Source: Caulobacteraceae bacterium (lineage in GTDB: Bacteria > Pseudomonadota > Alphaproteobacteria > Caulobacterales > Caulobacteraceae). Taken from it: DNA of 64,000 bases. The DNA lies in assembly GCA_019695035.1 (NCBI GenBank), contig JAIBAU010000001.1, positions 186,001-250,000 on the forward strand. Direction: 5' to 3'. The position numbers were made by a program, and so were the translations under genes. This document shows positions 8,732 to 17,789 of this stretch, one piece after another (position 1 is the stretch's first letter; every line of letters begins with the position of its first letter). The notes below the pieces were generated by a model. That model did no database searches. It saw only the letters and a list, made by a program, of their open reading frames with translations, and was not told where the DNA came from.

Positions 8732-9942
8732 GCTTCGACCCCCACAGCATCCGCGACCAGTTTCCGATCCTCGGCCGCCGGGTGAACGGCGCGCCCTTGG
8801 TCTATCTCGACAACGCCGCCTCGGCGCAGAAGCCCAACGCTGTGATCGACTCCATGGCCCAGCGGATGCGGACATCTTACGCCAACGTCCATCGCGGCTT
8901 GCACACGCTCGCCAACGAGACGACCGAGGCCTACGAGGCGGCGCGCGGCATCGTGGCGGAATACCTGGGCGCTGATCGCGACGAGATCGTCTTCACCCGC
9001 GGGGGCACCGAGGCCATCAACCTCGTCGCCGGATCGCTCGGCGTCGGCATGGCCGAGGGCGACGAGGTCGTCCTGACCGAGATGGAGCACCACTCCAACA
9101 TCGTGCCCTGGCACCTGCTGCGCGAGCGCAAGGGCGTGGTGCTGCGCTTCGCCCGCGTGGCCGAGGACGGCTCGCTGGACGTCGAGCACCTGATGGGCCT
9201 GCTGGGCCCGCGCACCAGGGTCGTGGCCCTGACCCACATGTCCAACGTGCTGGGCACCATCAACCCGGTTCAGGCCGTCACCGAGGCGGCCCACGCGGTC
9301 GGAGCGAAAGTGCTGGTCGACGGCTGTCAGGGGGCGGTGCACGCCACCCCGGACGTGAAGGCCATCGGCTGTGACTTCTACGTCTTCACCGGCCACAAGC
9401 TCTATGGCCCCACGGGCATCGGCGTCCTCTACGGCAAGGCCGAGGCTCTGGCCGCGATGCCGCCCTGGCAGGGCGGGGGCGAGATGATCGAGAGCGTCTC
9501 GATCGGGCGAGTGACCTACGCCGAACCGCCGATGCGGTTCGAGGCGGGCACGCCGCCGATCGTCGAGGCGATCGGCCTGGGCGCGGCCATCGACTGGCTG
9601 GCGCAGTTCGACCGGCAAGCTGTGCATGCGCACGAGAAGGCGCTCTACGAGCGGGCTCTGGAACGCATCAACGGGGCCAACTGGTTTCGCCAGATCGGCA
9701 CGGCGCCGGGCAAGGGCGCGATCCTGGCCTTCACCGTCGAGGGCGCGCACGCCCATGATATCGCTCAGGTTCTGGACAAGTACGGGGTGGCGGTCAGGGC
9801 CGGCCAGCACTGCGCCGAGCCGCTGATGCGGCGTTTCGACGTCACCTCCAGCGTAAGGGCGTCGTTCGCCCTATATAACACCCTCGAGGAGGCGGACGCC
9901 TTCGCCGACGCGCTGGTCAAGGCCAGGCAGTTTTTCGTGTGA
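8728..9942 (+). CDS. sufS: Cysteine desulfurase SufS, group II
   Basis: The 404-residue PLP enzyme takes sulfur from cysteine for the Suf scaffold. The cofactor lysine is K224 in FTGHKLYGPTG and the catalytic cysteine is C362 in RAGQHCAEP, the group II arrangement, distinct from the group I paralogue earlier in this operon. Group II enzymes normally need a SufE or SufU partner; neither is encoded nearby. The ATG overlaps the sufD stop (ATGA), and its own stop overlaps the start of sufT. Confidence 0.97.
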   Translation: MSFDPHSIRDQFPILGRRVNGAPLVYLDNAASAQKPNAVIDSMAQRMRTSYANVHRGLHTLANETTEAYEAARGIVAEYLGADRDEIVFTRGGTEAINLVAGSLGVGMAEGDEVVLTEMEHHSNIVPWHLLRERKGVVLRFARVAEDGSLDVEHLMGLLGPRTRVVALTHMSNVLGTINPVQAVTEAAHAVGAKVLVDGCQGAVHATPDVKAIGCDFYVFTGHKLYGPTGIGVLYGKAEALAAMPPWQGGGEMIESVSIGRVTYAEPPMRFEAGTPPIVEAIGLGAAIDWLAQFDRQAVHAHEKALYERALERINGANWFRQIGTAPGKGAILAFTVEGAHAHDIAQVLDKYGVAVRAGQHCAEPLMRRFDVTSSVRASFALYNTLEEADAFADALVKARQFFV

Positions 9943-10319
9943 GCATGGACGACGCAGGTTTCTCATCGCCGGACGACTTCGTCGACAAGCCCACGGGCCT
10001 GTCGCAGGAAGAACTCGACGTGCTGACCGACCAGCTGGTCGAGGCGCTGAAGAGCGTCTTCGATCCCGAGATCCCGGTCGACATCTACGAACTGGGCCTG
10101 ATCTACCGGGTCGACGTTTCCGACGACAAGGACGTGGTGGTCGATATGACCCTGACCGCACCGGGTTGCCCCGTCGCGGGCGAGATGCCCGAGTGGGTGC
10201 GCGAGGCGGTCATGAAGATCGACGGGGTGAAGTCCTGCACCGTCAACCTGGTGTTCGAACCGCCGTGGGACGCCTCCAAGATGAGCGACGAGGCCAAGCT
10301 GGCCCTGAACATGTTCTGA
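9939..10319 (+). CDS. sufT: SufT, MIP18/DUF59 Fe-S maturation protein
   Basis: The 126-residue protein contains the DUF59 core, with SVFDPEIPVDIYELGLIY near residues 40-57 and TLTAPGCPVAGEMP with the conserved cysteine. SufT-type proteins help deliver or mature clusters, mainly under high demand. The GTG at 9939 overlaps the sufS stop, as elsewhere in this operon. The ATG two codons later (9945) is an equally possible start and would change only the first two residues. It is followed 3 bp later by sufA. Confidence 0.93.
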   Translation: MSMDDAGFSSPDDFVDKPTGLSQEELDVLTDQLVEALKSVFDPEIPVDIYELGLIYRVDVSDDKDVVVDMTLTAPGCPVAGEMPEWVREAVMKIDGVKSCTVNLVFEPPWDASKMSDEAKLALNMF

Positions 10320-10322
10320 CCC

Positions 10323-10721
10323 ATGAGCCTGGAAACCATTCAGCCCCGCGCCCGCCGTCCCCGCCCCAAGGTCGTGACCCTGACCGAGGCGGCGGCCGAG
10401 CGCGTGCGAGAAATCATCGGCCGCTCCGAGACCCCGGTCGCGGGCCTGCGCGTCGGCGTGAAGAACGGCGGCTGCGCGGGGCAGGAGTACGTCCTCGGTT
10501 ACGCCGAGGCCGCCGATCCGCTGGACGAGGTTGTCGAGGACAAGGGCGTCACCATCCTGGTCGAGCCCAAGGCGGTGCTGTTCCTGCTCGGCACCGAGAT
10601 CGACTACGAGACGACCCGCCTGGCCTCGAAGTTCGTGTTCCGCAATCCGAACGAGACCGACGCCTGCGGTTGCGGCGAGAGCGTGACCATCGCGCCGGCG
10701 AGCGAAACCGGGACGGACTGA
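10323..10721 (+). CDS. sufA: A-type Fe-S carrier protein (SufA/IscA/HesB family)
   Basis: This 132-residue protein carries Fe-S clusters from the scaffold to apo-enzymes. The three ligand cysteines are C51 (GGCAGQEY) and C115/C117 (ACGCGES), as in the family. The N-terminal 15 residues (PRARRPRPK) are a basic extension. Being the last recognisable assembly gene of the operon supports the SufA name rather than ErpA. The next ORF begins 1 bp after its stop and may still be co-transcribed. Confidence 0.93.
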   Translation: MSLETIQPRARRPRPKVVTLTEAAAERVREIIGRSETPVAGLRVGVKNGGCAGQEYVLGYAEAADPLDEVVEDKGVTILVEPKAVLFLLGTEIDYETTRLASKFVFRNPNETDACGCGESVTIAPASETGTD

Positions 10722-10722
10722 C

Positions 10723-11085
10723 ATGGCCTACAGCGCCGCCGATGGGGAATGGGTGCAGGAACTGCTGGCCGGGCTGGGTCCGCTGACGCTGAAGAAGATG
10801 TTCGGCGCGGGGGCGGTCTATGCCGACGGGCTGATGTTCGCGATCGTGGACGACGGCGTGCTGTGGTTGCGCGGCGACGAGGGCAACATCGCGCGCATGC
10901 AGGCCGCCGGCGCGCGCCAGTTCACCTATCCGACCAAGGATGGCGAGCATGCCTCGCTCGGCTACTGGTCGATCCCCGAGACGGCGGTGGACGACCCCGA
11001 CGAGGCCGTCGAGTGGGCCCGCGAGGCCCTGGACGCGGCGCGGCGCAAGGCAGCCGCCAAGAAGCCCGGAAAGACCAAGAAATAG
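10723..11085 (+). CDS. TfoX/Sxy N-terminal domain protein
   Basis: The 120-residue protein has the TfoX N-terminal core: LGPLTLKKMFGAGAVYADGLMFAIV near 17-41 and FTYPTKDGEHASLGYWSIPE. It ends in a lysine/alanine tail. It lacks the C-terminal domain of the Sxy competence regulators, so a role in competence should not be assumed; single-domain members are common and uncharacterised. It starts 1 bp after sufA, so it is probably the last gene of the suf transcript. The next genes converge on it. Confidence 0.85.
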   Translation: MAYSAADGEWVQELLAGLGPLTLKKMFGAGAVYADGLMFAIVDDGVLWLRGDEGNIARMQAAGARQFTYPTKDGEHASLGYWSIPETAVDDPDEAVEWAREALDAARRKAAAKKPGKTKK

Positions 11086-11091
11086 GTCGAC

Positions 11092-11442
11092 CTAGGCGCG
11101 CCTGATGAAGGTCGGCAACAGGGCCATGCCGACCCCGATGGCGTCGGCCGCGAGGTCGCCCCATTCTGCGTCCCGGTGCAGCGCCGGAATCATCTGCAGG
11201 ATCTCGATCGCTCCCCCGAAGGTCAGCAGCCCGGCGAACAGCCAGCGCCGCGGGTGGTCCGGATAGGCCAGCAGGCCAGACACCGCCAGGGCGTAGAAGC
11301 CGATGAAGTGCTCGATCTTGTCGTAGGGACCCGGTGGGAGTTCCGGGCCTAGGTTGGGGGTCAGGGCAAGCCCCAGCCCGACCGCGCAGGCCAGCCAGAA
11401 GAAGGCGCGGGTGGCGATCCGGAGCGGCACGGCGATCCTCAC
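11092..11442 (-). CDS. VanZ-like small membrane protein
   Basis: The 116-residue protein starts with GTG (GTGAGG), overlapping the TGA of the acyltransferase gene. It has about four hydrophobic segments and the VanZ-like pattern PYDKIEHFIGFYALAV (residues ~39-54) followed by FGGAIEILQMIP and a terminal WGDLAADAIGVG. Family members are widespread and mostly uncharacterised; VanZ itself gives low-level teicoplanin resistance, which should not be inferred here. Coupling with the acyltransferase suggests a membrane or lipid context. Confidence 0.8.
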   Translation of the reverse strand: MRIAVPLRIATRAFFWLACAVGLGLALTPNLGPELPPGPYDKIEHFIGFYALAVSGLLAYPDHPRRWLFAGLLTFGGAIEILQMIPALHRDAEWGDLAADAIGVGMALLPTFIRRA

Positions 11443-12230
11443 GCCGCGGCCTTCTTGGCCGCCGCTTCCGCCTTGCGCGCCTCGTCAGGCGCTGGAACCC
11501 GAATTGCCGGCGTCACCGCTCCGCCGGTCGCCTCGGCGACGAGGTGGGCGGTCTTGTCCTCAATGGCCGATTCAAGCCGCTCCATGAACTCTGCCCGGTC
11601 CAGCCCCGGCGGAATGGGGTCCAGAAACTCGATGATGGCGGTTCCCGGATGCTTTTCGTATTTCTCCTGCGGCCAGAACAGACCGAGGTTGGTGGCCTGG
11701 GGCACAACCGGCATGCCGAAGTCGCGGTACATGTGGAAGACCCCGGTGCGGTACCGGAATTTCTCGCCGACCCGGGCAAGATGGCCCTCCGGGTAGATGA
11801 GGATGCGTCGACCGTCTTCCCGGGCCTTTGCGGCGCTTTCCGCGAGCGCCTTGCGGGCTTCGATGCCGCCGCAGTTGTCGACCACGATGGCGCCCAACTT
11901 GGACAACACCGTGCCTAGCAGCGGGAATTTCACCAGGTGGTCGCCGGTCACGAAGGCCAGGTCGTCGAACTGGGAGTAGACGCAGAAGCCATCTCCCCAG
12001 GATTGGTGCTTGGCGGCGATGATGAAGGCGCCTCGGGGCAGCCGCTCGCGGCCGCGGACGTCGAGCCGGATTCCGGCGAAGGTCCGCATCGCCTGCACCA
12101 TGCGACGCGTGTAGCGGCGGATGATCCAGCCCGTCGCCTCTCGACCAGGCGAGAGCGCGGCGAATGCCGCCATGACGGCGTAGACGATGGAGAGCAGCCA
12201 GTAGGCGACGTTGAAGAAGAAGGTTCCCAT
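11439..12230 (-). CDS. 1-acyl-sn-glycerol-3-phosphate acyltransferase-like (PlsC family)
   Basis: The 263-residue protein carries the acyltransferase motif H-x4-D as HQSWGD at 75-80 and a variant second motif YPEGH at 146-150, where PlsC usually has FPEGTR. An N-terminal hydrophobic segment (FFFNVAYWLLSIVYAVMAAF) anchors it to the inner membrane. The likely reaction is acylation of lysophosphatidic acid in phospholipid synthesis, but the missing arginine in motif III leaves room for another acceptor. The C-terminal 25 residues are rich in Ala, Lys and Glu. It is followed by the overlapping VanZ-like gene. Confidence 0.85.
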   Translation of the reverse strand: MGTFFFNVAYWLLSIVYAVMAAFAALSPGREATGWIIRRYTRRMVQAMRTFAGIRLDVRGRERLPRGAFIIAAKHQSWGDGFCVYSQFDDLAFVTGDHLVKFPLLGTVLSKLGAIVVDNCGGIEARKALAESAAKAREDGRRILIYPEGHLARVGEKFRYRTGVFHMYRDFGMPVVPQATNLGLFWPQEKYEKHPGTAIIEFLDPIPPGLDRAEFMERLESAIEDKTAHLVAEATGGAVTPAIRVPAPDEARKAEAAAKKAAA

Positions 12231-12272
12231 GACGCCACCTTAGCGGTTGGCCGCCCCGGGAAAAGCCGAGTC

Positions 12273-13331
12273 TCAGGCCGCCTTCTGTTCAACCGTCTCC
12301 GCATTGGTCACACGGTTTCGGCCCGAGCGCTTGGAAACGTAGAGCGCCGCGTCCGTTCGCTCCATCAGCGCGGTCGGATCTTCGCCTTCCCGACGCTGGG
12401 CCAGGCCTGCAGAGATCGTGATTGCGCCCAGTTCTTCGTTGGTGGACCGCCGCTTGAGTTGGCGCGTGGCGATTTCCTGTCGCACTGCGTTCAGCGCGGC
12501 TTCCACAACGGGCGCCCGTTCGGACGGGAAGATCATCGCGAACTCCTCTCCGCCATAGCGCGCGGCGATCCGGGGTTCGTTGGCCACCCGGCCAATGACG
12601 CTGGCGACATAGCGCAGCACCTGATCGCCGGTCTGGTGGCCCCAAGTGTCATTGAAGCGCTTGAAGTGGTCGATGTCGATCAAGGCGAGGGTGACGGGGG
12701 CCTTCGCCTCGTCAGACTCGGCGCAGATGCGGGTCAGGTGTTCGTCAAAGGCCTTGCGGTTGGCCAGGGTGGTCAGGGCGTCGGTCATCGCGTCGCGGCG
12801 AACCTGTTCGAGGTGCTCGCGCAGTAGATTGACCTCGCGGGTGGATTCCTGAAGGCGCTTCTCGAGCAAGGCGTTGTCCGATTGGACCTTGCGGGTTGCA
12901 GCCGAGAGGGTGTCGACCAGCTGTCGGACGACGGGGGCTTCCTCGGCGTTCTCCAGGCCTTCGCCGGCGACAGCCAGGGTGCGTCCGTACGCTTCCTGCG
13001 TCTTCTGCGCGGTCGCAATGGCGCTGGCGACGCTCTTCAGTTCCTTGGACAGTTGCGCGCCGGCGTCGCGAATTTCGTCGTTCAGGCGGGCGCGCGGCAG
13101 GAAGGTCTGGGCCAGCGTTTCCGAAACCTCTTCGGTGAACGGTTCGCCCGCCGCGAGCATGCGGTCGATCTCAAGCCCCAAGGGGCCTTTGGGATCACCG
13201 AGGTAGTGCAGCCAGAGCTCGAAGTTGAGCGGTGTCGGCCACACCTTGTGGCTTTCCATTTGTGCCAGGGCGTCGCGCGCCAGTTCGTAGGCCTGCGGTC
13301 CCCGCAGGGTAGTTTCGACTTCAGCCGACAT
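12273..13331 (-). CDS. GGDEF-domain diguanylate cyclase
   Basis: The 352-residue soluble protein ends in a complete GGDEF domain with the active-site motif GGEEF at 260-264. DALTTLANRKAFDEHL and IDIDHFKRFNDTWGH are also intact, so cyclic-di-GMP synthesis is expected. The RxxD inhibitory site normally just upstream is not seen (the residues there are RIAARY). The N-terminal ~160 residues are helical with a coiled-coil stretch (LLEKRLQESTREVNLLREHL) and no membrane segment, so it is a cytoplasmic enzyme with an unrecognised input domain. A GGGGGCGGA ribosome site precedes the ATG. Confidence 0.93.
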   Translation of the reverse strand: MSAEVETTLRGPQAYELARDALAQMESHKVWPTPLNFELWLHYLGDPKGPLGLEIDRMLAAGEPFTEEVSETLAQTFLPRARLNDEIRDAGAQLSKELKSVASAIATAQKTQEAYGRTLAVAGEGLENAEEAPVVRQLVDTLSAATRKVQSDNALLEKRLQESTREVNLLREHLEQVRRDAMTDALTTLANRKAFDEHLTRICAESDEAKAPVTLALIDIDHFKRFNDTWGHQTGDQVLRYVASVIGRVANEPRIAARYGGEEFAMIFPSERAPVVEAALNAVRQEIATRQLKRRSTNEELGAITISAGLAQRREGEDPTALMERTDAALYVSKRSGRNRVTNAETVEQKAA

Positions 13332-13430
13332 TCCGCCCCCTTGAGCGCGCCATTTCGACGCACCTTGACCGGTCGACCCTAGCCTGCCGACCCGTAACGC
13401 AGGGTTAAACGCTGCGGGAAAATTGCGGCC

Positions 13431-14960
13431 TCAGTCCTCGACCGGCGCCTTCACCTTAACGGGCTGGCGCAGGAAGGCGGGAAGGTCCGCGCCGAAGCCA
13501 ATCGTCCGGTCGCCGCGGTCATCGTCTCGGTCGCGACGGCGGTCGTCGCGTCGCGGTTCTTTTTCCCGCCGCGGTTCGCGTTCGGGGCGTTCACTGCGCT
13601 GAGGTTCGGCGGGCCGGCTTTCGGGAAGCGGCGCGGGATCGGCCGCCCTGTTGGGATCCCTCGCGTTCCGCCGGGGCTCACGCCGCGGCCTTTCGGCGAC
13701 TTTCGGAGCTTCTGACGGCGAGTCAGTCGGAGAGGATTCCGCCGTCGCCGCCCGGCCACGAGCGCGCGGAGCGTCAGAGCGGTTCCGGCTGCCGGAAGCA
13801 CGCCCTCCGGAAGACTTCAGCTCGTTCCAATCGAGATCAAGCTTGACCTCGTCGGGCGCCATCTTGATCAGCTTGAGCACCTTGTCGAGCGACCGATCGT
13901 CGGCCGGCGTGACGATCATGAAGGTGTCGCCCTTGCGGCCCGCGCGGCCCGTGCGGCCGATGCGATGGACGTAGTCGTCCGCGTGGTGGGGGACGTCATA
14001 GTTGAAGACGTGACTGACGTCCGGAATGTCGAGGCCGCGGGCTGCAACGTCAGAGGCGACCAGCAGCTTGAGTTCGCCCTTGCGGAAATTGTCGAGCGTC
14101 TTCATCCGCATCGACTGGTCGAGATCACCATGGATGGCGGCGGCGTCGTAACCGTGCCGCTTGAGCGACTTGGCGACGACGTCGACCTCTGATTTTCGAT
14201 TGCAGAAAACGATACCGTTCTTGATTTCGCTCATGTCGATCAGGGCCCGAAGCGCAGTGCGTTTGGCCTTGGGATCGGAGGAGGGAATTCGGACCACGTG
14301 CTGGGCGATCGTCTCGGCGGTCTGGGCCGGACGGGATACCTCGATCCGGGTTGGATTCTTTAGAAACTGGCTCGTGAGGCGGGTGATCTCCGGCGGCATG
14401 GTGGCCGAGAAGAACAGCGTCTGCTTGCGAGGGGGCGTAAGCTTGAAGATGCGTTCGAGGTCCGGAATGAAACCCATATCGAGCATGCGATCGGCTTCAT
14501 CGACCACGAGCGTTTCCACGCCGGTCAGGAGAATCTTGCCCCGTTCGAACAGGTCCAAGAGGCGTCCGGGCGTGGCGATCAGAACGTCTACACCCTTGTC
14601 CAGGGCCGACACTTGGTCGCCCATGGAAACGCCGCCAATCAGCAGGGCCCAGCTGAGTTTGGTGCCCTTTGCATACTTCTTGAAGCTCTCAGCGACCTGA
14701 TCCGCAAGTTCGCGCGTCGGCTCGATGACCAGAGCGCGCGGCATCCGGGCTCGCGCCCGGCCGGACTTCAGCCGGTCGATGAGGGGCAGCGTAAAGGCGG
14801 CTGTCTTGCCGGTGCCGGTCTGGGCGATGCCCAGAACGTCGAGACCGGTGAGCGCCACGGGGATCGCCTGGGCCTGAATGGGTGTGGCGGTGGTGTAGCC
14901 GGTGTCGGCTACGGCCTGCAGCGTCGTCGCCGACAGGCCAAGGTCAGAAAATTCGGTCAT
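13431..14960 (-). CDS. DEAD-box RNA helicase, RhlE-like
   Basis: The helicase core is complete: AQTGTGKT (motif I), PTREL, DEADRMLDMGF (motif II), SAT (motif III), ARGLDIP and HRIGRTGRAGRKG (motif VI). I take the ATG of MTEFSDLG at 14960 rather than an upstream TTG, giving 509 residues. After about residue 390 follows a long low-complexity tail rich in Arg, Pro, Asp and Glu (for example RRDDRRRDRDDDRGDR), likely an RNA-binding disordered extension, with a final conserved-looking IGFGADLPAFLRQPV. A role in RNA remodelling such as ribosome assembly or mRNA turnover is inferred. Confidence 0.93.
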   Translation of the reverse strand: MTEFSDLGLSATTLQAVADTGYTTATPIQAQAIPVALTGLDVLGIAQTGTGKTAAFTLPLIDRLKSGRARARMPRALVIEPTRELADQVAESFKKYAKGTKLSWALLIGGVSMGDQVSALDKGVDVLIATPGRLLDLFERGKILLTGVETLVVDEADRMLDMGFIPDLERIFKLTPPRKQTLFFSATMPPEITRLTSQFLKNPTRIEVSRPAQTAETIAQHVVRIPSSDPKAKRTALRALIDMSEIKNGIVFCNRKSEVDVVAKSLKRHGYDAAAIHGDLDQSMRMKTLDNFRKGELKLLVASDVAARGLDIPDVSHVFNYDVPHHADDYVHRIGRTGRAGRKGDTFMIVTPADDRSLDKVLKLIKMAPDEVKLDLDWNELKSSGGRASGSRNRSDAPRARGRAATAESSPTDSPSEAPKVAERPRREPRRNARDPNRAADPAPLPESRPAEPQRSERPEREPRREKEPRRDDRRRDRDDDRGDRTIGFGADLPAFLRQPVKVKAPVED

Positions 14961-15152
14961 GTCACGCAATCAATGCGTCGGAGCCGCCCGGTCTTGGGCG
15001 AGCGGGCGGCGCGGATTCGCCTGACCTGCTCCGATCGTCGCTCTCACATAGCGATGATCGCCGCCAAGTCAACGCAAGCCGTTGGATCAAGGCGTTTTGC
15101 AGCAACGCAAAAACAGCGGTATCTGGACTCTCCAATCAGGGGAGGCTCACTT

Positions 15153-15500
15153 ATGAAACTCGCGATACTGGCTGGCGCGGCGGCGCTTTCGCTGCTTGCG
15201 ACGGCGGCTACGGCCCAGCAAGCGTCTGTTTTCGGCAACACCATCGTGATGACTGGGCCGGATGGCTCCGCCACCCGAATTCATTTCAAGCAAGATGGAA
15301 CCTACGACTTCGTCACGGCCAGCGGCGTGGCGGGCGGCGGCGTGTGGGCCGTTGAGAACGGGCAGCTCTGTACTACCCGCACGGCGCCGGCCGCGACGCC
15401 CAAGCAGTGCCGCCCGGACGTCGAGCGTCACATTGGCGACAAGTGGGACGAAGACACCCCCAGTGGCAAGGTGAGCTACGAGCTCGTCGCCGGCCAATAG
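15153..15500 (+). CDS. Small secreted protein of unknown function
   Basis: A strong ribosome site (GGGGAGG) precedes the ATG at 15153. The 115-residue product begins with a clear signal peptide (MKLAILAGAAALSLLATAAT, cleavage after AQA-like TAQQ). The mature part contains two cysteines in LCTTRTAPAATPKQC that could form a disulfide, and a beta-rich pattern (ITFKQDGTYDF-like, GGGVWAVENGQLC) similar to small periplasmic lipocalin-like domains. I do not recognise a named family. It is divergent from the helicase and convergent with parE. Confidence 0.75.
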   Translation: MKLAILAGAAALSLLATAATAQQASVFGNTIVMTGPDGSATRIHFKQDGTYDFVTASGVAGGGVWAVENGQLCTTRTAPAATPKQCRPDVERHIGDKWDEDTPSGKVSYELVAGQ

Positions 15501-15619
15501 CGGCGCGCAAGGGTCCCTCGACCCAGTTCTCGAAGAGAAACGTCGGGGCGGCGCAAGCCCGCTGAGTCGCCCCGGCCTCCTCAAACCTGCCAGTTCAAGT
15601 CCGGGACGCGGCGCACCCG

Positions 15620-17710
15620 CTAGACGTCGAGGGCGTCCTGGGCGAATTCAGCGTTGTCCTGGATGAAGCGATAACGCTCTTCGGGCCTGCGGCCCATGAG
15701 GCGCTCGACAAGCGCCTCTACCTCGGCCTCACTCTCGGGCAAGGTGACCCGCGCGATGGTCCGGCGCGCCGGATCCATGGTCGTTTCCTTGAGCTGGGAG
15801 GGGTTCATCTCGCCCAAACCCTTGAACCGGCCGATCTCCACCTTCTTTCCCTTGAACACCGTCTGCATGAGCTCTTCACGGTGCGCGTCGTCTCGAGCGT
15901 AAGCGGTCTCCTTGCCAGACGACAGGCGATAGAGCGGGGGTAGCGCAAGATAGAGGCGGCCCGCCCGGATCACCTCCGGCATTGTCCGGTAGAAGAAGGT
16001 GATCAGCAGCGCGGCGATATGAGCCCCGTCGACGTCGGCGTCGGTCATGATGACGATGCGTTCGTAGCGCAGGTCGGACATCTGGAACTTCGGGCCTGCT
16101 CCGAGCGCAAGCATCAGGTCCGAAAGCTCCTGGTTGTCCCTCGCCTTGTTGCCGGCGGCAGAGGCCACATTAAGAATCTTGCCGCGCAGGGGGAGGATCG
16201 CCTGCGTCTCGCGATTGCGGGCCTGCTTGGCCGATCCGCCCGCGGAGTCGCCCTCTACGATGAACAGTTCGGATCCATCCGAAGACTGGCGAGAGCAGTC
16301 GGCCAGTTTCCCCGGCAGCCGCAGTTTGCGGGTCGCCGAGGCTCGGGCGACCTCCTTGTCCTTGCGTCGCTTGAGGCGTTCGTCCGCCCGTTCGATGACA
16401 AACTGCAGGAGCGCGGTGGCGGCCTTTGGCTGTTCGGTCAACCAGTGGTCGAACGGATCTGCCAGGGCGCGCTCCACCAAGCGCTGCGCCTCCGCTGAGG
16501 ACAGCCGCTCCTTGGTTTGCCCCTGAAACTCGGGATTGCGAATGAAGACGGAAACCAGCGCGCCGGCGTTGGCGATGACGTCTTCTGCCGTGATGATTCC
16601 GGCCCGCTTCTCGCCGGTCAGTTCGCCGTAGGCCTTGAGGCTACGGGTGAGGGCGGCGCGGAAACCGGCCTCATGCGTTCCGCCCTCGCTCGTCGGAACA
16701 GTGTTGCAGTAGGACTGCATAAAGCCATCGAATTCGCCGAAGCCAGACGGGCTCCAGGTGACGGCCCATTCAACGGCGCCGCCGTCTCCAGCACGCTCGA
16801 TGCGGCCCGCAAACGCCCGCGGAGTGACGGTCTCCTTGCCGGCCGCCCGCTCAGCCAGGTAGTCCGCCAGCCCATTGGGGAAATGGAAGGTCGCGGCGGC
16901 GGGCGTATGGTCCGTGATGCGCTCAGGCGCGCACCTCCAATGGATCTGCACCCCACGGAACAAATAGGCCTTGGACCGCGCCATCCTGTAGAGGCGGGCG
17001 GGCTTGAACGCCGCGCCATCTCCAAAGATTTCCGCATCGGGGTGAAATCGAAGCTGGGTGCCGTGCTTGCGCGAAGGTCCCACCTGCTGGATGCGCGATA
17101 GCGGATGGCCCCGCTCATAGCTCTGACGCCATTCGAAGCCGTCCCGCCAGACGCTGACGTCCAGTCGGTCGGTCAGGGCGTTGACCACCGATACGCCGAC
17201 GCCATGCAGCCCACCCGAAGTTTGATAGGCCTTGCCGGAGAACTTTCCTCCGGAATGGAGGACCGTCAGGACGACCTCGAGGGCCGACTTGCCGGGGTGC
17301 TTGGGGTGCGGGTCCACGGGGATGCCGCGCCCGTCGTCGAACACCGACAGGAACCCGTCGCGGTCCAGTTCGACTGTAATCGACTTGGCGTGACCGGCCA
17401 CGGCCTCGTCCATGGCGTTGTCCAACACCTCCGCAAAGAGGTGGTGAAGGGCGCGCTCATCCGTCCCGCCGATGTACATGCCTGGGCGCTTGCGGACGGG
17501 TTCGAGCCCTTCCAGCACCTCAATATGCTCGGCGGAGTAGCCGGGGGCGGGGTCTTTGGATGGCCTCCCCGGGCGCGGGCTGGTTGGGGCCGGCTCTACG
17601 GGGGTTGGATTGGCAGCCGTCGGTTCAGCGCGCACCACCGTATCCGTCGCCTTGGGGGCTTCGGGCTCGTCAGGTTCGGCGTCAAACAGGGAAGGCTGCG
17701 GCACGGACAT
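15620..17710 (-). CDS. parE: DNA topoisomerase IV subunit B
   Basis: ParE is the ATPase subunit of topoisomerase IV, which decatenates daughter chromosomes. The start at 17710 (MSVPQPSLFDAE) is preferred; the frame extends upstream without a good ribosome site. The 696-residue protein has the GHKL ATP site (ILDNAMDEA-like VLDNAMDEAV, DDGRGIPVD, GGLHGVGVSVVNAL) and the TOPRIM block EGDSAGGSAKQARNRETQAI with DADVDGAHI. A ~60-residue Pro/Ala/Glu-rich extension precedes the ATPase domain. GyrB is excluded in favour of ParE by the short insert-free TOPRIM region and by the Caulobacterales context; this is a judgement by eye. Confidence 0.9.
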   Translation of the reverse strand: MSVPQPSLFDAEPDEPEAPKATDTVVRAEPTAANPTPVEPAPTSPRPGRPSKDPAPGYSAEHIEVLEGLEPVRKRPGMYIGGTDERALHHLFAEVLDNAMDEAVAGHAKSITVELDRDGFLSVFDDGRGIPVDPHPKHPGKSALEVVLTVLHSGGKFSGKAYQTSGGLHGVGVSVVNALTDRLDVSVWRDGFEWRQSYERGHPLSRIQQVGPSRKHGTQLRFHPDAEIFGDGAAFKPARLYRMARSKAYLFRGVQIHWRCAPERITDHTPAAATFHFPNGLADYLAERAAGKETVTPRAFAGRIERAGDGGAVEWAVTWSPSGFGEFDGFMQSYCNTVPTSEGGTHEAGFRAALTRSLKAYGELTGEKRAGIITAEDVIANAGALVSVFIRNPEFQGQTKERLSSAEAQRLVERALADPFDHWLTEQPKAATALLQFVIERADERLKRRKDKEVARASATRKLRLPGKLADCSRQSSDGSELFIVEGDSAGGSAKQARNRETQAILPLRGKILNVASAAGNKARDNQELSDLMLALGAGPKFQMSDLRYERIVIMTDADVDGAHIAALLITFFYRTMPEVIRAGRLYLALPPLYRLSSGKETAYARDDAHREELMQTVFKGKKVEIGRFKGLGEMNPSQLKETTMDPARRTIARVTLPESEAEVEALVERLMGRRPEERYRFIQDNAEFAQDALDV

Positions 17711-17789
17711 ACGCTGACAATGTGAAACGATTCGGGAACGGCTTCGTAGGCCTCCCGGCATTGTTCCACAAGGGAGTCAGGGGCGCGCC

